Below are positions 52,417 to 60,817 of a stretch of DNA of 64,000 nucleotides, piece by piece (within the stretch, counting starts at the first letter, position 1; each line of letters begins with the position of its first letter). The DNA is from RU20A sp042610495 (GTDB lineage Bacteria > Pseudomonadota > Alphaproteobacteria > Rhizobiales > Rhizobiaceae). The DNA is taken from assembly GCF_042610495.1 (NCBI RefSeq), contig NZ_JBHGAP010000001.1:1612001-1676000 (forward strand). The letters are read 5' to 3'. Both the position numbers and the translations under genes were made by a program. The notes under the pieces were generated by a model. That model was not told the DNA's origin, made no database searches, and saw only the letters and a list, made by a program, of their open reading frames with translations.

Positions 52417-53436
52417 ATGTCCCTTTCCACCGATCCCATGCCCGCCGATGGCGACAGCGGCGCCAGCCGCAAGATGCTTCGTCTCTTCATCGGTGTTGTC
52501 GTCTTCATCGCGCTTTATACCGGCCTGTGGTTCCTCGCCGCCCGGCAGGCTGAAAACTACGTGACGCGGCTTCTGGCCGTTGCCGGTGCCGATGGCCTGT
52601 CGGGCCAGTGCGCGGGCCTGAAGGTCTCCGGCTATCCGTTCCGCATCGGCCTGTTCTGCGACAACGTGAAGCTCGATGATGTCAGCATCGGCGCCTCCTT
52701 CACGTCAGGTGCCCTGCGCAGCGCCGCGCAAATCTACAATCCCGGCCATTCCGTCATCGAACTCGACGCGCCCGCCGAATTCCGCATGACGCCGGACCTC
52801 GCCGTGACCGCCAACTGGGATCGCCTGCGCGCCAGCCTGCGCGCCGGCCTTTCCAGCATCTCCCGCTTCTCCAGCGAAAGCGACAATCTCGCCGTCAATC
52901 TCAGTCTGCTGACGATCGGCGAAACCGGCCGCCTCACGGCAGCCCACGGCGAATTCCACGCCCGCCAGAACGGCACCGCGCTCGACGTGGCTGCAAGCCT
53001 CGACAAGCCGGTGCTGACCATCGGCGGACAGCCGCTCACCGCCAGTGCCGTCTCCGTCGATATGACGCTCGCCGACAAGGCCGGGCTGATGAACTACGAT
53101 ATGGCGCTGCCCGACGGCATCGATCAGGATGCCGGCACGCTAAACCGTGTCGCCGTCGATCTCGGCAACGGCATGACCGGTGATCTCTCCGGCCCCTTCA
53201 CCGTGGATGGCGATGGGCTGGTCTCCGGCGAATTTACGCTGGCCATGACCAATCTCGAGGGCTGGCGCCAGGCGCTCGCCGCGCTGCTGCCGGATGACCG
53301 CGACACCATCGACAACGTCATGAACGCCATCAAGGCGCTCTCCGGCCAGAAGGACCGCGCCAGCGTGAAACTGACCGCGCGCAAGGGCACGGTATTCCTG
53401 ACACTGATCCCGCTGTTTGTGATTCCGCCTTTGTGA
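52417..53436 (+). CDS. DUF2125 membrane-anchored periplasmic protein
   Basis: A 339-aa protein with one N-terminal membrane helix (LFIGVVVFIALYTGLWFLAA, about 23-42) and a periplasmic beta-rich DUF2125 domain. The pattern GQCAGLKVSGYPFRIGLFCD, with two cysteines and 'GYPFR', marks the family. Fold resemblance to AsmA-like lipid-transfer proteins is plausible but not shown. ATG 52417 was chosen; a longer frame to 52045 overlaps the divergent gene. The type B repeat follows its stop. Confidence 0.9.
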   Translation: MSLSTDPMPADGDSGASRKMLRLFIGVVVFIALYTGLWFLAARQAENYVTRLLAVAGADGLSGQCAGLKVSGYPFRIGLFCDNVKLDDVSIGASFTSGALRSAAQIYNPGHSVIELDAPAEFRMTPDLAVTANWDRLRASLRAGLSSISRFSSESDNLAVNLSLLTIGETGRLTAAHGEFHARQNGTALDVAASLDKPVLTIGGQPLTASAVSVDMTLADKAGLMNYDMALPDGIDQDAGTLNRVAVDLGNGMTGDLSGPFTVDGDGLVSGEFTLAMTNLEGWRQALAALLPDDRDTIDNVMNAIKALSGQKDRASVKLTARKGTVFLTLIPLFVIPPL

Positions 53437-53471
53437 AGCTTCGGGCCTGAGATGGTGAGGGTTGGAGCAAT

Positions 53472-53590
53472 CCCCCTCATCCGCCCTTTCGGGCACCTTC
53501 TCCCCGAGGGGAGAAGGGTAACTTGGCAGCGGCAGCGCCCCACCGGCCTTCTCCCCTCGGGGAGAAGGTGGCGGCAGCCGGATGAGGGGG
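53472..53590. repeat. Intergenic palindromic repeat, type B
   Basis: A 119-bp imperfect inverted repeat. CCCCCTCATC at the left end pairs with GATGAGGGGG at the right, and inner arms CACCTTCTCCCCGAGGGG and CCCCTCGGGGAGAAGGTG face each other, with a C+G-rich centre. It lies between convergent DUF2125 and tyrC, 36 bp after the former. This 'CACCTTCTCCCC' element is among the most common rhizobial intergenic repeats (RIME-like). Confidence 0.92.
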
Positions 53591-53613
53591 CCTCGCGCGT
53601 GCCGGCGTCGAAC

Positions 53614-54540
53614 CTAAACCTTCTCCTCCGCCGCCATGCGGCCGAAGTCGGGCTTGGCGGTGTCCTGGCCGGCCTCGATGATTGAGCGGCGGATGGCGCG
53701 GGTGCGGGCGAAGAGATCGAAGAGCTTGTCGCCGTCGCCCCAGCGGATGGCCCGCTGGAGATAGGCGAGATCTTCGGAAAACCGCGCCAGCATTTCGAGG
53801 ATCGCATCCTTGTTGTGCAGGCACACGTCCCGCCACATGGTGGGATCGGAGGCGGCCAGACGCGTGAAGTCGCGGAAACCCGAGGCGGAATATTTGATGA
53901 CTTCCGATTCCGTCACCGTCTCCAGATCATCGGCCGTGCCGACGATGTTGTAGGCGATGATGTGCGGCAGGTGCGAGACGATGGCGAGCACCTTGTCATG
54001 GTGGGCGGCGTCCATCTCGTCCACCCGCGAGCCCATGGCTTCCCAGAGCGCCCGCAGCCGGGCAACCGCGCCCGCATCGCTGCCCTCCGGCGGCGTCAGG
54101 ATGCACCAGCGCCCCTTGAACAGCCCGACGAAGCCGGCATCGGGGCCGGAATGCTCCGTGCCTGCGATCGGGTGGCCCGGAATGAAGTGAACGCCGGCCG
54201 GCATATGTGGCTGCATCTGCGCAATGACCGAGGCCTTGGTGGACCCGACATCGGTCACGATGGCGCCGGCTTTCAGATGCGGGGCGATCGCCTGCGCCAC
54301 AGCGCCGGAGGCACCCACCGGCACGGAGACGATGACGAGATCGGCATCCCGCACGGCGTCGGCGGCCGACACCGTGTAGCTGTCGCCAAGCCCCAGTTCC
54401 TCCGCCCGCTTCAGCGTCTCGGCGCTGCGCGTGGAGATGGCGATGTGTCCGGCAAGCTTGAGGTGCTTGAGTTCGCGCGCAATGGACGAGCCGATGAGGC
54501 CGATACCGACAAGCGCGACGCGATCGAAGAAGACGCTCAT
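53614..54540 (-). CDS. tyrC: Prephenate/arogenate dehydrogenase
   Basis: NAD(P)-dependent oxidative decarboxylation in tyrosine synthesis (308 aa). The cofactor loop is VALVGIGLIGSSIARELK, and the substrate region contains FIPGHPIAGTEHSGP and AHHDKVLAIVSHLPHIIAYN, with the catalytic His. The protein has no ACT or chorismate mutase domain, matching the cyclohexadienyl dehydrogenase (TyrC) form. Its start at 54540 overlaps the hisC stop by 4 bp, so it is the second gene of a hisC-tyrC pair. Confidence 0.95.
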   Translation of the reverse strand: MSVFFDRVALVGIGLIGSSIARELKHLKLAGHIAISTRSAETLKRAEELGLGDSYTVSAADAVRDADLVIVSVPVGASGAVAQAIAPHLKAGAIVTDVGSTKASVIAQMQPHMPAGVHFIPGHPIAGTEHSGPDAGFVGLFKGRWCILTPPEGSDAGAVARLRALWEAMGSRVDEMDAAHHDKVLAIVSHLPHIIAYNIVGTADDLETVTESEVIKYSASGFRDFTRLAASDPTMWRDVCLHNKDAILEMLARFSEDLAYLQRAIRWGDGDKLFDLFARTRAIRRSIIEAGQDTAKPDFGRMAAEEKV

Positions 54541-55658
54541 CGTCCCTGCTCCACGAAGGTCTTCAGCGCCGCAAGCACGCCGAGATTGGCCTCCTCGTCA
54601 CCGATCGTCAGGCGCAGCGCATTGGGGAAACCATAGCCGCGCACCGCACGCAGGATGAAGCCGCGAGCCGTGAGGAAATCATCGGCATCGGCCGCGCGAC
54701 GTCCCTCCGTCTCCGGAAAATGGATAAGGACGAAATTCGTGACCGACGGCGTGACGCGCAGCCCGAGCGCCTCGATCTCCGCCGTCATGCGGGCAAGCCA
54801 TGTATCGTTGTGCTGGACGGCGGCGGCCATGAAGGCCTGATCGCGGATCGCCTCGGCGCCGGCAGCGATTGCAGGACCATTGAGGTTGAACGGTCCACGC
54901 ACCCGGTTCAGCGCATCGACGATTTCGGCCGGGCCGTACATCCAGCCGATACGCAGCGCCGCAAGTCCGTGGATCTTCGAGAAGGTGCGCGTCATCACCA
55001 CGTTGCGGTTGGCGGAGACAAGCTCGATGCCCGCCTCGTAATCATTGCGGCGCACATATTCCGCATAGGCCGCATCGAGCACCAGAACCACAGACTTCGG
55101 CAGGGCCGCATGCAGGCGCCGGATCTCCTCGATCGGAACATAGGTGCCGGTCGGATTGGCCGGATTGGCGAGGAAGACCAGACGCGTACGCTCGGTGACA
55201 GCAGCAAGGATCGCGTCGACATCCACCCGGCAATCGCGCTCCTTCACGGTCACGGGCGTGCCGCCGGCAGCGAGGATCTCGATCTTGTAGACCAGGAAGC
55301 CGTGCTCGGTGATGATGCCTTCGTCACCCGGGCCGAGATACACGCGGGCAAGCAGTCCCAGCAACTCGTCCGAACCGTTGCCGCAGATGATGTTGGCCGG
55401 GTTCAGCCCGTGGGTGGCCCCGATCGCCTCGCGCAGCGCCATGGCCTGCCCGTCCGGATAACGCTCCAGCTTCTCGGCCGCCTTGCGGAACGCGTCCAGC
55501 GCCTTGGGGCTGGCGCCGAGCGGTGTCTCGTTGGAGGAGAGCTTGTAGACCTTGGCCACCCCCGGCGCATGCTCCTTGCCCGGCACGTAGGCGGCAATGT
55601 CGAGAATGCCGGAACGCGGGGTGGGACGGTCGGAGGCGGCGGTGGTCTGGGCGGTCAT
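54537..55658 (-). CDS. hisC: Histidinol-phosphate / aromatic aminotransferase
   Basis: PLP aminotransferase of fold type I (373 aa), family HisC. Motifs are SSNETPLGASPKALDAF, ERYPDGQAMALREAI, CGNGSDELLGLLAR, FLANPANPTGTYVP and the PLP lysine in RTFSKIHGLAALRIGW. Linkage to tyrC suggests that it also transaminates prephenate or 4-hydroxyphenylpyruvate, as bacterial HisC paralogues often do. Rhizobia commonly have several hisC copies, so its main role here could be tyrosine and phenylalanine. A 4-bp ATGA overlap joins it to tyrC. Confidence 0.93.
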   Translation of the reverse strand: MTAQTTAASDRPTPRSGILDIAAYVPGKEHAPGVAKVYKLSSNETPLGASPKALDAFRKAAEKLERYPDGQAMALREAIGATHGLNPANIICGNGSDELLGLLARVYLGPGDEGIITEHGFLVYKIEILAAGGTPVTVKERDCRVDVDAILAAVTERTRLVFLANPANPTGTYVPIEEIRRLHAALPKSVVLVLDAAYAEYVRRNDYEAGIELVSANRNVVMTRTFSKIHGLAALRIGWMYGPAEIVDALNRVRGPFNLNGPAIAAGAEAIRDQAFMAAAVQHNDTWLARMTAEIEALGLRVTPSVTNFVLIHFPETEGRRAADADDFLTARGFILRAVRGYGFPNALRLTIGDEEANLGVLAALKTFVEQGR

Positions 55659-55766
55659 GGGAAGCGCTTTCGGGCTGTGTCCGGTGGGGCTGTTTCGGTC
55701 TGAGAGCCATTAGACCCAAGCTCCGGCAATGTCGAGACTTTCGACGGTCGCAGCCCCTGCGCGCCC

Positions 55767-56534
55767 TCAAGCGCCCGCATCGTCCCGCCGCTGTGTCGGC
55801 ACCCGGGTCGTCGGCACGCCCTGCGGCGCCAGCACCGGTACGAAGACGCGCCGCGAGGCGCGCGAGGCGACCGGCAGGCCCTGATAGAGCCGCTTCTGGG
55901 CTTCCACGATGAGAACCCCGCCAAAGGCGGGCCAGAGCGTCCGGCCGATACGCTCGAAACCCATGCGCAGACGCAGCATGGTGCGCAGGGTGGAGGGCGG
56001 GAAGAACAGCGCCTCCCCGCTGACGCCGGGTGTGAAATTGGTCTCGCGCAGAAGCGATGTCAGCTGCCCGCGGGAATAGGGACGGCCCGAACCGAAGGGC
56101 GTGTGCTCCATGCGCGCCCAGACACCGCGCCGGTTGGGCACGACGATGACGAGCCGCCCGCCGGGCGCCAGCACGCGCCAGATCTCCTTCATCGTCTCGC
56201 GCGGATTTTCCGCAAATTCCAGCGAATGCACCATCAGCACCCGGTCGATCGAGGCATCCGGCAGTGGCAGTTCCTCGTCGAAGACAAGCGCGGTGGAGGA
56301 GCGCTCGGCAATCGGCCAGTTCACCGCCCCCTGCCCGGCCGGCATGAAGGCGAAGGTGCGCTCCGTATCGGCGCGGAACTTGTCAAGATAGGGCACGCAA
56401 TAGCCGAGCCCCACCAGCCGCTCCTCCGGCAGCCGGGCCCAGAGCGAGGCGAGCGTCATGCCGATCGCATACTCGGCGGCACGGCCGAGGCGGGAATGGT
56501 AGAACTGGCGGAGATCGACGATATCGGCGTGCAT
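55767..56534 (-). CDS. Class I SAM-dependent methyltransferase
   Basis: A 255-aa protein with a divergent class I methyltransferase fold. LPLPDASIDRVLMVHSLEF is the post-IV strand motif, and KEIWRVLAPGGRLVIVVPNR is the UbiE-like beta strand. The glycine-rich SAM loop is poorly conserved (EERLVGLGYCVPYLDKF), so SAM binding is inferred from the overall pattern. Its substrate is unknown; similar genes sit beside gloB in rhizobia. It is divergent from gloB by 93 bp, and its start at 56534 has no obvious strong ribosome-binding site. Confidence 0.85.
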   Translation of the reverse strand: MHADIVDLRQFYHSRLGRAAEYAIGMTLASLWARLPEERLVGLGYCVPYLDKFRADTERTFAFMPAGQGAVNWPIAERSSTALVFDEELPLPDASIDRVLMVHSLEFAENPRETMKEIWRVLAPGGRLVIVVPNRRGVWARMEHTPFGSGRPYSRGQLTSLLRETNFTPGVSGEALFFPPSTLRTMLRLRMGFERIGRTLWPAFGGVLIVEAQKRLYQGLPVASRASRRVFVPVLAPQGVPTTRVPTQRRDDAGA

Positions 56535-56627
56535 GCGGCGATGTTAGCCATGCAAGGGTGGACTTCAAGGCTGCGGGGCGTAGATTCAGGCAAAAGAGAA
56601 CCCGAGACCAGTCAGGGAGATGCCAGC

Positions 56628-57398
56628 GTGAGTGCCTTCGAGATCGAACTGTTCCTGTGCCGCAGCGACAATTTCGGCGTCATCCTGCACGACCAGAAGA
56701 CGGGCCTGACCGTCTCCATCGATGCGCCGGAAGAAGCCGCCATCCTTGCGGCGCTGGAGCGGCGCGGCTGGACGCTCACCCACATCCTGACCACCCACCA
56801 CCATGCAGACCACGTGGAAGCCAATCTTGCGCTGAAGCAGCGTTTCGGCGCCACCATCATCGGCCCGAAAAACGAGGCGGCGAAGATCCCCGGCATCGAC
56901 CGGGCGGTTGGCGACGGTGACCGGTTCGACCTTTCGGGCCATACCGTCGCGGTTATCGAAACCCCCGGCCATACGGCCGGCCACATCTGCTACCACGTCC
57001 CGGACGAAAAACTGCTCTTTGCCGCCGACACGCTGTTTGCGCTTGGCTGCGGCCGCCTGTTCGAGCGCCCGGCACCGGTCATGTGGGCCTCGCTGCAGAA
57101 GCTTCTGGCGCTGCCGGACGATACCGTCATCTATTTCGGCCACGAATACACCATGTCCAATGCCCGCTTCGCGATCACCGTAGACCCGGAGAATATCGAA
57201 CTGGCCGACCGGGTGAAGGAGATCACGGCGGTGCGCGAGGACGGCCGCTTTACGGCGCCGACCACCATGGCCGTCGAGCGGCGCACGAACCCCTTCCTTC
57301 GCCCGGACGCAACGGGCATCCGCGACACGCTCGGCATGGCCGATGCCACCGACGCCGAGGTCTTCGCCGAGATCCGGAAGCGGAAGGACAGCTTCTGA
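56628..57398 (+). CDS. gloB: Hydroxyacylglutathione hydrolase (glyoxalase II)
   Basis: Hydrolyses S-D-lactoylglutathione to D-lactate and glutathione (256 aa). The binuclear metal site is THHHADH (near residues 58-64), with a further His in ETPGHTAGHICY and Asp/His in FAADTLFALGCGR and FGHEYTMSNARFA. The glyoxalase II C-terminal domain (ERRTNPFLRPD) binds glutathione. The start is GTG 56628 with GGGAG 8 nt upstream. The next gene's ATG overlaps its TGA. Confidence 0.95.
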   Translation: MSAFEIELFLCRSDNFGVILHDQKTGLTVSIDAPEEAAILAALERRGWTLTHILTTHHHADHVEANLALKQRFGATIIGPKNEAAKIPGIDRAVGDGDRFDLSGHTVAVIETPGHTAGHICYHVPDEKLLFAADTLFALGCGRLFERPAPVMWASLQKLLALPDDTVIYFGHEYTMSNARFAITVDPENIELADRVKEITAVREDGRFTAPTTMAVERRTNPFLRPDATGIRDTLGMADATDAEVFAEIRKRKDSF

Positions 57399-57844
57399 TG
57401 ACGCAGGGCGCAAACCACCTGACCGCCGGCGAGATCATCGCCACGCTCGGCATGGACCGTCATCCCGAAGGCGGCTGGTATGTGCAGACCTTCCGCGACG
57501 AGGAAGGCGGCCTTCGCGGCCATTCCACCGCCATCTACTATCTGCTGGAGGCCGGCGAGCGTTCCCACTGGCATCGGGTGCGGGATGCGGCGGAGGTGTG
57601 GCACCACTATGCAGGCGCCACACTGGCGCTGTCCATCGCGCCGCCGGACGAGGGGCCGGTGGTGCACAGGCTCGGCATGGACCTTCCCGCCGGAGAGCGC
57701 CCGCAGGTGATCGTGCCGGCCGGCTGGTGGCAATCGGCCTTTTCCATGGGCGCCTGGTCGCTGGTCGGCTGCACGGTGGCGCCTGGCTTTGATTTCTCCG
57801 CCTTCGAGATGGCCCCGCCCGGCTGGGAGCCGCCGCAGGGCTGA
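57398..57844 (+). CDS. DUF985 cupin-domain protein
   Basis: A 148-aa single-domain cupin. HPEGGWYVQTFRDE and STAIYYLLEAGERSHWHRV form the DUF985 signature, with the histidines that might bind a metal. VPAGWWQSAFSMGAWSLVGC and TVAPGFDFSAFEMA complete the barrel. Enzymatic function is not established. Its start overlaps the gloB stop (TGATG), so the two are co-translated, suggesting a role near glyoxal or sugar detoxification (inference). Confidence 0.9.
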   Translation: MTQGANHLTAGEIIATLGMDRHPEGGWYVQTFRDEEGGLRGHSTAIYYLLEAGERSHWHRVRDAAEVWHHYAGATLALSIAPPDEGPVVHRLGMDLPAGERPQVIVPAGWWQSAFSMGAWSLVGCTVAPGFDFSAFEMAPPGWEPPQG

Positions 57845-57856
57845 CGCGAAAGACCG

Positions 57857-58729
57857 TCAGGAAGCCTTGGGCTTGACGATCACGTCCTTCGCCGCGAGCA
57901 CCGCCCCGCCGGTGACGAGCAGGCAGGCAAGCGCAATGCGCCAGGACGGCTCTGCAAAGCCGAAGAGGATCAGCACCAGCGTGGAGAGAACCGGCGCGGC
58001 ATAGCTGGCAACGCCGAGAAACTGGATGTCGCCGTTCTTCACCCCGTAATCCCAGGCATAGAAGGCCGCGCCGACCGGCAAAAGTCCGAGGCCCAGGATC
58101 GCCAGCCACTGGCTGGTCGCTTCCGGCCAGACCGTCGTTTCAAGCCCGAGATGGCACAAGAGCGAGAGCAGCGATGTTGCGAGGCAGAAGCCCGTCACCA
58201 CATCCGTCGAGACGGCATCGAAACGGCGCGTCACCAGCGAATAGGTGGACCAGGTGAAGGCGCAGAGCAGCGCCGCGCCGTAGCCCATCGCATAGCCGCT
58301 CTCGAAGGCGATGCCGTTGCGCGCCACGATCAGCACCGTGCCGGCAAGGCCGAGTACGGCGCCCGCCACGTGATGCGCCTTCAGCCGCTCGCCCGGCAAC
58401 AGCGCCGAGCCAACGACGATGAGCAGCGGCCAGAGATAGGCGATCAGCCCGGCCTCGACGGCCGGCGCATTCCTGAGCGCCGTGAAGTAGAGGAAGTGGT
58501 AGCCGAAGAGGCCGGCAATGCCGGTGATCCACACCTTGGCCGGCTGCTTCAGCAATGCCAGACGCTCAGGTTTCAGCACAAGCACCACAAGGCCCGGCAA
58601 CGCGCCAATGAAGAAGCAGATGGCCGAGAGCTGGAACGGTGGCATAGTGCCCGACGCCGCCGTCATCAGCGCCAGCAGCGCCCACATGAGAATGGCGGTA
58701 AAGCCGATCACGGTTGCCCGAAGCTTCAT
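57857..58729 (-). CDS. EamA/DMT family exporter, YddG-like
   Basis: A 290-aa ten-helix transporter of the drug/metabolite (EamA) superfamily. It shows the two-fold EamA repeat (helices 1-5 and 6-10) and YddG-type features: WALLALMTAASGTMPPFQLS, ALRNAPAVEAGLIAYLWPLL, FTWSTYSLVTRRF and YAWDYGVKNGDIQFLGVASY. YddG exports aromatic amino acids in E. coli, a role that would fit the nearby hisC-tyrC genes, but this is inference. It is transcribed convergently with the cupin gene. Confidence 0.87.
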   Translation of the reverse strand: MKLRATVIGFTAILMWALLALMTAASGTMPPFQLSAICFFIGALPGLVVLVLKPERLALLKQPAKVWITGIAGLFGYHFLYFTALRNAPAVEAGLIAYLWPLLIVVGSALLPGERLKAHHVAGAVLGLAGTVLIVARNGIAFESGYAMGYGAALLCAFTWSTYSLVTRRFDAVSTDVVTGFCLATSLLSLLCHLGLETTVWPEATSQWLAILGLGLLPVGAAFYAWDYGVKNGDIQFLGVASYAAPVLSTLVLILFGFAEPSWRIALACLLVTGGAVLAAKDVIVKPKAS

Positions 58730-58769
58730 GTCCGGCCCCTCTTTTTAAAGGAGCCGGCCGGGCGGAGGA

Positions 58770-59546
58770 TCAGCCGCCGAAGCGTGTCGCCGACACCGTC
58801 ACCGCCCCGAGGCTCGTTGGAATGCGTACATAGACGGGAGCGTATACATTGACCGCCTCCGCCTTGGCAAACCAGATCTCCATCGTCTTCAGCTTCGCCA
58901 GATATTCCACATCCTTGCGCCCCTTCTTGAAGCCGGACTTCGGCGTGAAGGCGAGACCGCAGACGATCGCCTCCCCCTCGAAGCCCTCGGTCTTGAACGG
59001 CCTGGTGCCCTTCGGCGATAGGCGGATATCGAGACGCGATTCGCCGTCGAAGATCGGCAGGGTCTTCGGGCAGACCCGGTTGCGGGCGGGGATGATGAGG
59101 CCGGAGAGCGGGTCGAAGACATTACGCATGTCGGCGGCCGAGACCGGTATCCAGTTGTCGGGCGATGTCGTGCGCTTCGGCGTCATGACGGAGGAGGTCA
59201 CCGTGCCATTGCGCAAGGTCATCTCGATGGAGCGCTGCTTGGAGCCGCTGCGATAGGACATGGAGTAATGCGAGGCCCTGAGCCGGTCACGCATCAGCGT
59301 TCCCGTCACCTGCGTCTGCCCGCTGGTCCGGCTGAGGATATCCGCAAGCCCGGCCGAGTTCATCGTGCCGGAAATCGTGTAGCGGTCATTGACGAGTTCG
59401 GTATCGAAGGAGGCCCGCGCCACCGGCAGGCCAGCCAGCGCGATCGCATAGTCCGTGCGATGGCGGATCTCCTCCGCCCGGGCAAGGGAAGCGGCCACCA
59501 GGACCGAAAGACAGGCCGCCGCCGCCACACATGCACGCATCACCAT
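58770..59546 (-). CDS. DUF3108 periplasmic protein
   Basis: A 258-aa exported protein. The signal peptide MVMRACVAAAACLSVLVAAS is cleaved near SLARAEE. The mature DUF3108 domain contains HRTDYAIALAGLPVARASF, then YTISGTMNSAGLADIL and IIPARNRVCPKTLPIFDGES. The family is probably an outer-membrane-facing beta fold of unknown function. The start is ATG 59546 with GAGGA upstream; GTG 59561 is possible. It is divergent from the gene at 59718 across 171 bp. Confidence 0.86.
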   Translation of the reverse strand: MVMRACVAAAACLSVLVAASLARAEEIRHRTDYAIALAGLPVARASFDTELVNDRYTISGTMNSAGLADILSRTSGQTQVTGTLMRDRLRASHYSMSYRSGSKQRSIEMTLRNGTVTSSVMTPKRTTSPDNWIPVSAADMRNVFDPLSGLIIPARNRVCPKTLPIFDGESRLDIRLSPKGTRPFKTEGFEGEAIVCGLAFTPKSGFKKGRKDVEYLAKLKTMEIWFAKAEAVNVYAPVYVRIPTSLGAVTVSATRFGG

Positions 59547-59717
59547 CAACGCCGTCCTCACCGGAAATGCAGGAAAGATGCCGCCTTTATCACCCGGATT
59601 TTAGGTTTTTCTTGGGTGACGGCAAGATTTTGTTAACGCAACCAATCCGGGATATTGACGAAATTACTCTTTAAAATAGCATGCGCGGGGCACTGAAACC
59701 AAGACGTGAGGGGTACC

Positions 59718-60188
59718 ATGCAGGTTGAAGCAGTTTTGGCCCGCGCCGAGTCGGCGACCGAACTCGGAATCCGCTACAGGCTGGGCAAGGGAGGCATGAA
59801 CCCGGGTTCGCCCACGCCAGCCGCAGGCGGTTTCTGCGACTGCTCCGGTTTCGTCGCTTGGTGTTTCTCTATGAGTCGAAAATCGAACGAGAATTTCTAC
59901 AAGCATTTTAATGGAGGCTGGATGGATACGACCGCGATCTGGACCGACGTGGGCAACAGCGTCGGCATCTTCTCCGAACTTACCGGTCCGAAGGCTGGGG
60001 CTATTGTCGTTTATCCGGACGCCAACGGAAAGCAGGGGCACATCGGGATCATGGTGAATGAAAACAAGGTCGTTCACTGCTCAGGCGGAAACGACAAGCG
60101 CCATGGCAATGCGATTCTCATCACCGGCCCCGATGTCTTTCTGGCACGCAAGGACGTGCGCTTTGGCTGGCTGAACGGCCTTAACTAG
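59718..60188 (+). CDS. NlpC/P60-like cysteine hydrolase without signal peptide
   Basis: A 156-aa protein resembling peptidoglycan peptidases or amidases of the NlpC/P60 fold. The catalytic Cys lies in GGFCDCSGFVAWCFS (near residues 37-51), the His in GKQGHIGIMVNENKVVHC, with a polar third residue likely after it (CSGGNDKRHGN). It has no signal peptide or membrane segment, so it would be cytosolic unless exported by another route, such as type VI secretion or lysis. Its codon use looks less GC-rich than its neighbours'. ATG 59718 has GAGGGG upstream. No immunity-like gene is adjacent. Confidence 0.78.
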   Translation: MQVEAVLARAESATELGIRYRLGKGGMNPGSPTPAAGGFCDCSGFVAWCFSMSRKSNENFYKHFNGGWMDTTAIWTDVGNSVGIFSELTGPKAGAIVVYPDANGKQGHIGIMVNENKVVHCSGGNDKRHGNAILITGPDVFLARKDVRFGWLNGLN

Positions 60189-60201
60189 GATAGACCCACG
60201 C

Positions 60202-60229
60202 GGAAAGCCCCGGATCTGCGGGGTTTTCC
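60202..60229 (+). terminator. Rho-independent terminator
   Basis: GGAAAGCCCC pairs with GGGGTTTTCC (one G-T pair) around an 8-nt loop, with part of the U tract inside the descending arm. It lies 13 bp after the NlpC/P60-like gene and ahead of the rpmB promoter. Confidence 0.82.
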
Positions 60230-60250
60230 ACGCGTCAGGAGAGGTTTGGC

Positions 60251-60279
60251 TTGACGGGCGGGGTGAGTCTGACTATAGA
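60251..60279 (+). promoter_or_regulatory. Near-consensus sigma-70 promoter for rpmB
   Basis: TTGACG (60251-60256) and TATAGA (60274-60279) are separated by exactly 17 bp and lie about 97 bp before the rpmB ATG. This is the closest match to a housekeeping promoter that I found in the window, fitting a ribosomal-protein gene. Confidence 0.72.
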
Positions 60280-60375
60280 ACCGCCACTTCCAATAACGGC
60301 CAGTCGGAAATGCGGCCTGGGCTCAGGCCCTCACGATGCGTTCCGATGTGGCGGAAAAACAAAAATAGGTGCATC

Positions 60376-60666
60376 ATGTCCCGTGTTTGTGAATTGACCG
60401 GCAAAGGGGTCCAGACGGGCCACAATGTAAGCCACGCCAACAACAAGACCAAGCGCCGGTTCCTGCCGAACCTGTGCCAGGTCACGCTGATCTCCGACGC
60501 GCTGGGCCAGCGCTACCGCCTGCGCGTTTCCGCGCACGCCCTGCGCTCCGTCGAGCATCGCGGTGGCCTCGATGCCTTCCTGCTGAAGGCCGACGAGACC
60601 GAACTGTCGATGCGCGCCCGCCTGCTGCGCCGCCAGATCGTCAAGAAGACCGCAGAAGCCGCCTGA
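60376..60666 (+). CDS. rpmB: 50S ribosomal protein L28
   Basis: Large-subunit ribosomal protein of 96 residues, the usual rhizobial size. It begins MSRVCELTGKGVQTGHNVSH and continues ANNKTKRRFLPNLCQVTL, the L28 signature, with the basic C terminus LRRQIVKKTAEAA. ATG 60376 follows AGGTG; the longer frame from 60310 includes a non-homologous leader. A strong promoter and a terminator bracket it as a single-gene unit. Confidence 0.97.
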   Translation: MSRVCELTGKGVQTGHNVSHANNKTKRRFLPNLCQVTLISDALGQRYRLRVSAHALRSVEHRGGLDAFLLKADETELSMRARLLRRQIVKKTAEAA

Positions 60667-60692
60667 TCGGCGCCGCATCGCGGATGAATTGA

Positions 60693-60722
60693 GGGCTTGC
60701 CGGTCCACCGGCGAGCCCTTTT
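60693..60722 (+). terminator. Rho-independent terminator after rpmB
   Basis: An 11-bp perfect stem GGGCTTGCCGG with CCGGCGAGCCC (one G-T pair) surrounds a TCCA loop and is followed by TTTT. It isolates rpmB from the yhhQ leader. Confidence 0.93.
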
Positions 60723-60817
60723 CGCGTGGGGACACCTGACGTAACGTCGCGTTCCACGCTTCATTCCACGCCCTGCCTGCCCTTTCGGTCCAAGGCAGAG
60801 GCATCCCGAAACGCCAG

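Noticed and set aside
59655..59680. Promoter TTGACG...TTTAAAAT upstream of the NlpC/P60-like gene
   Set aside because: The TAAAAT-like -10 is only about 11 nt from TTGACG; a 17-nt spacer leads to AGCATG, which is not a -10 element.
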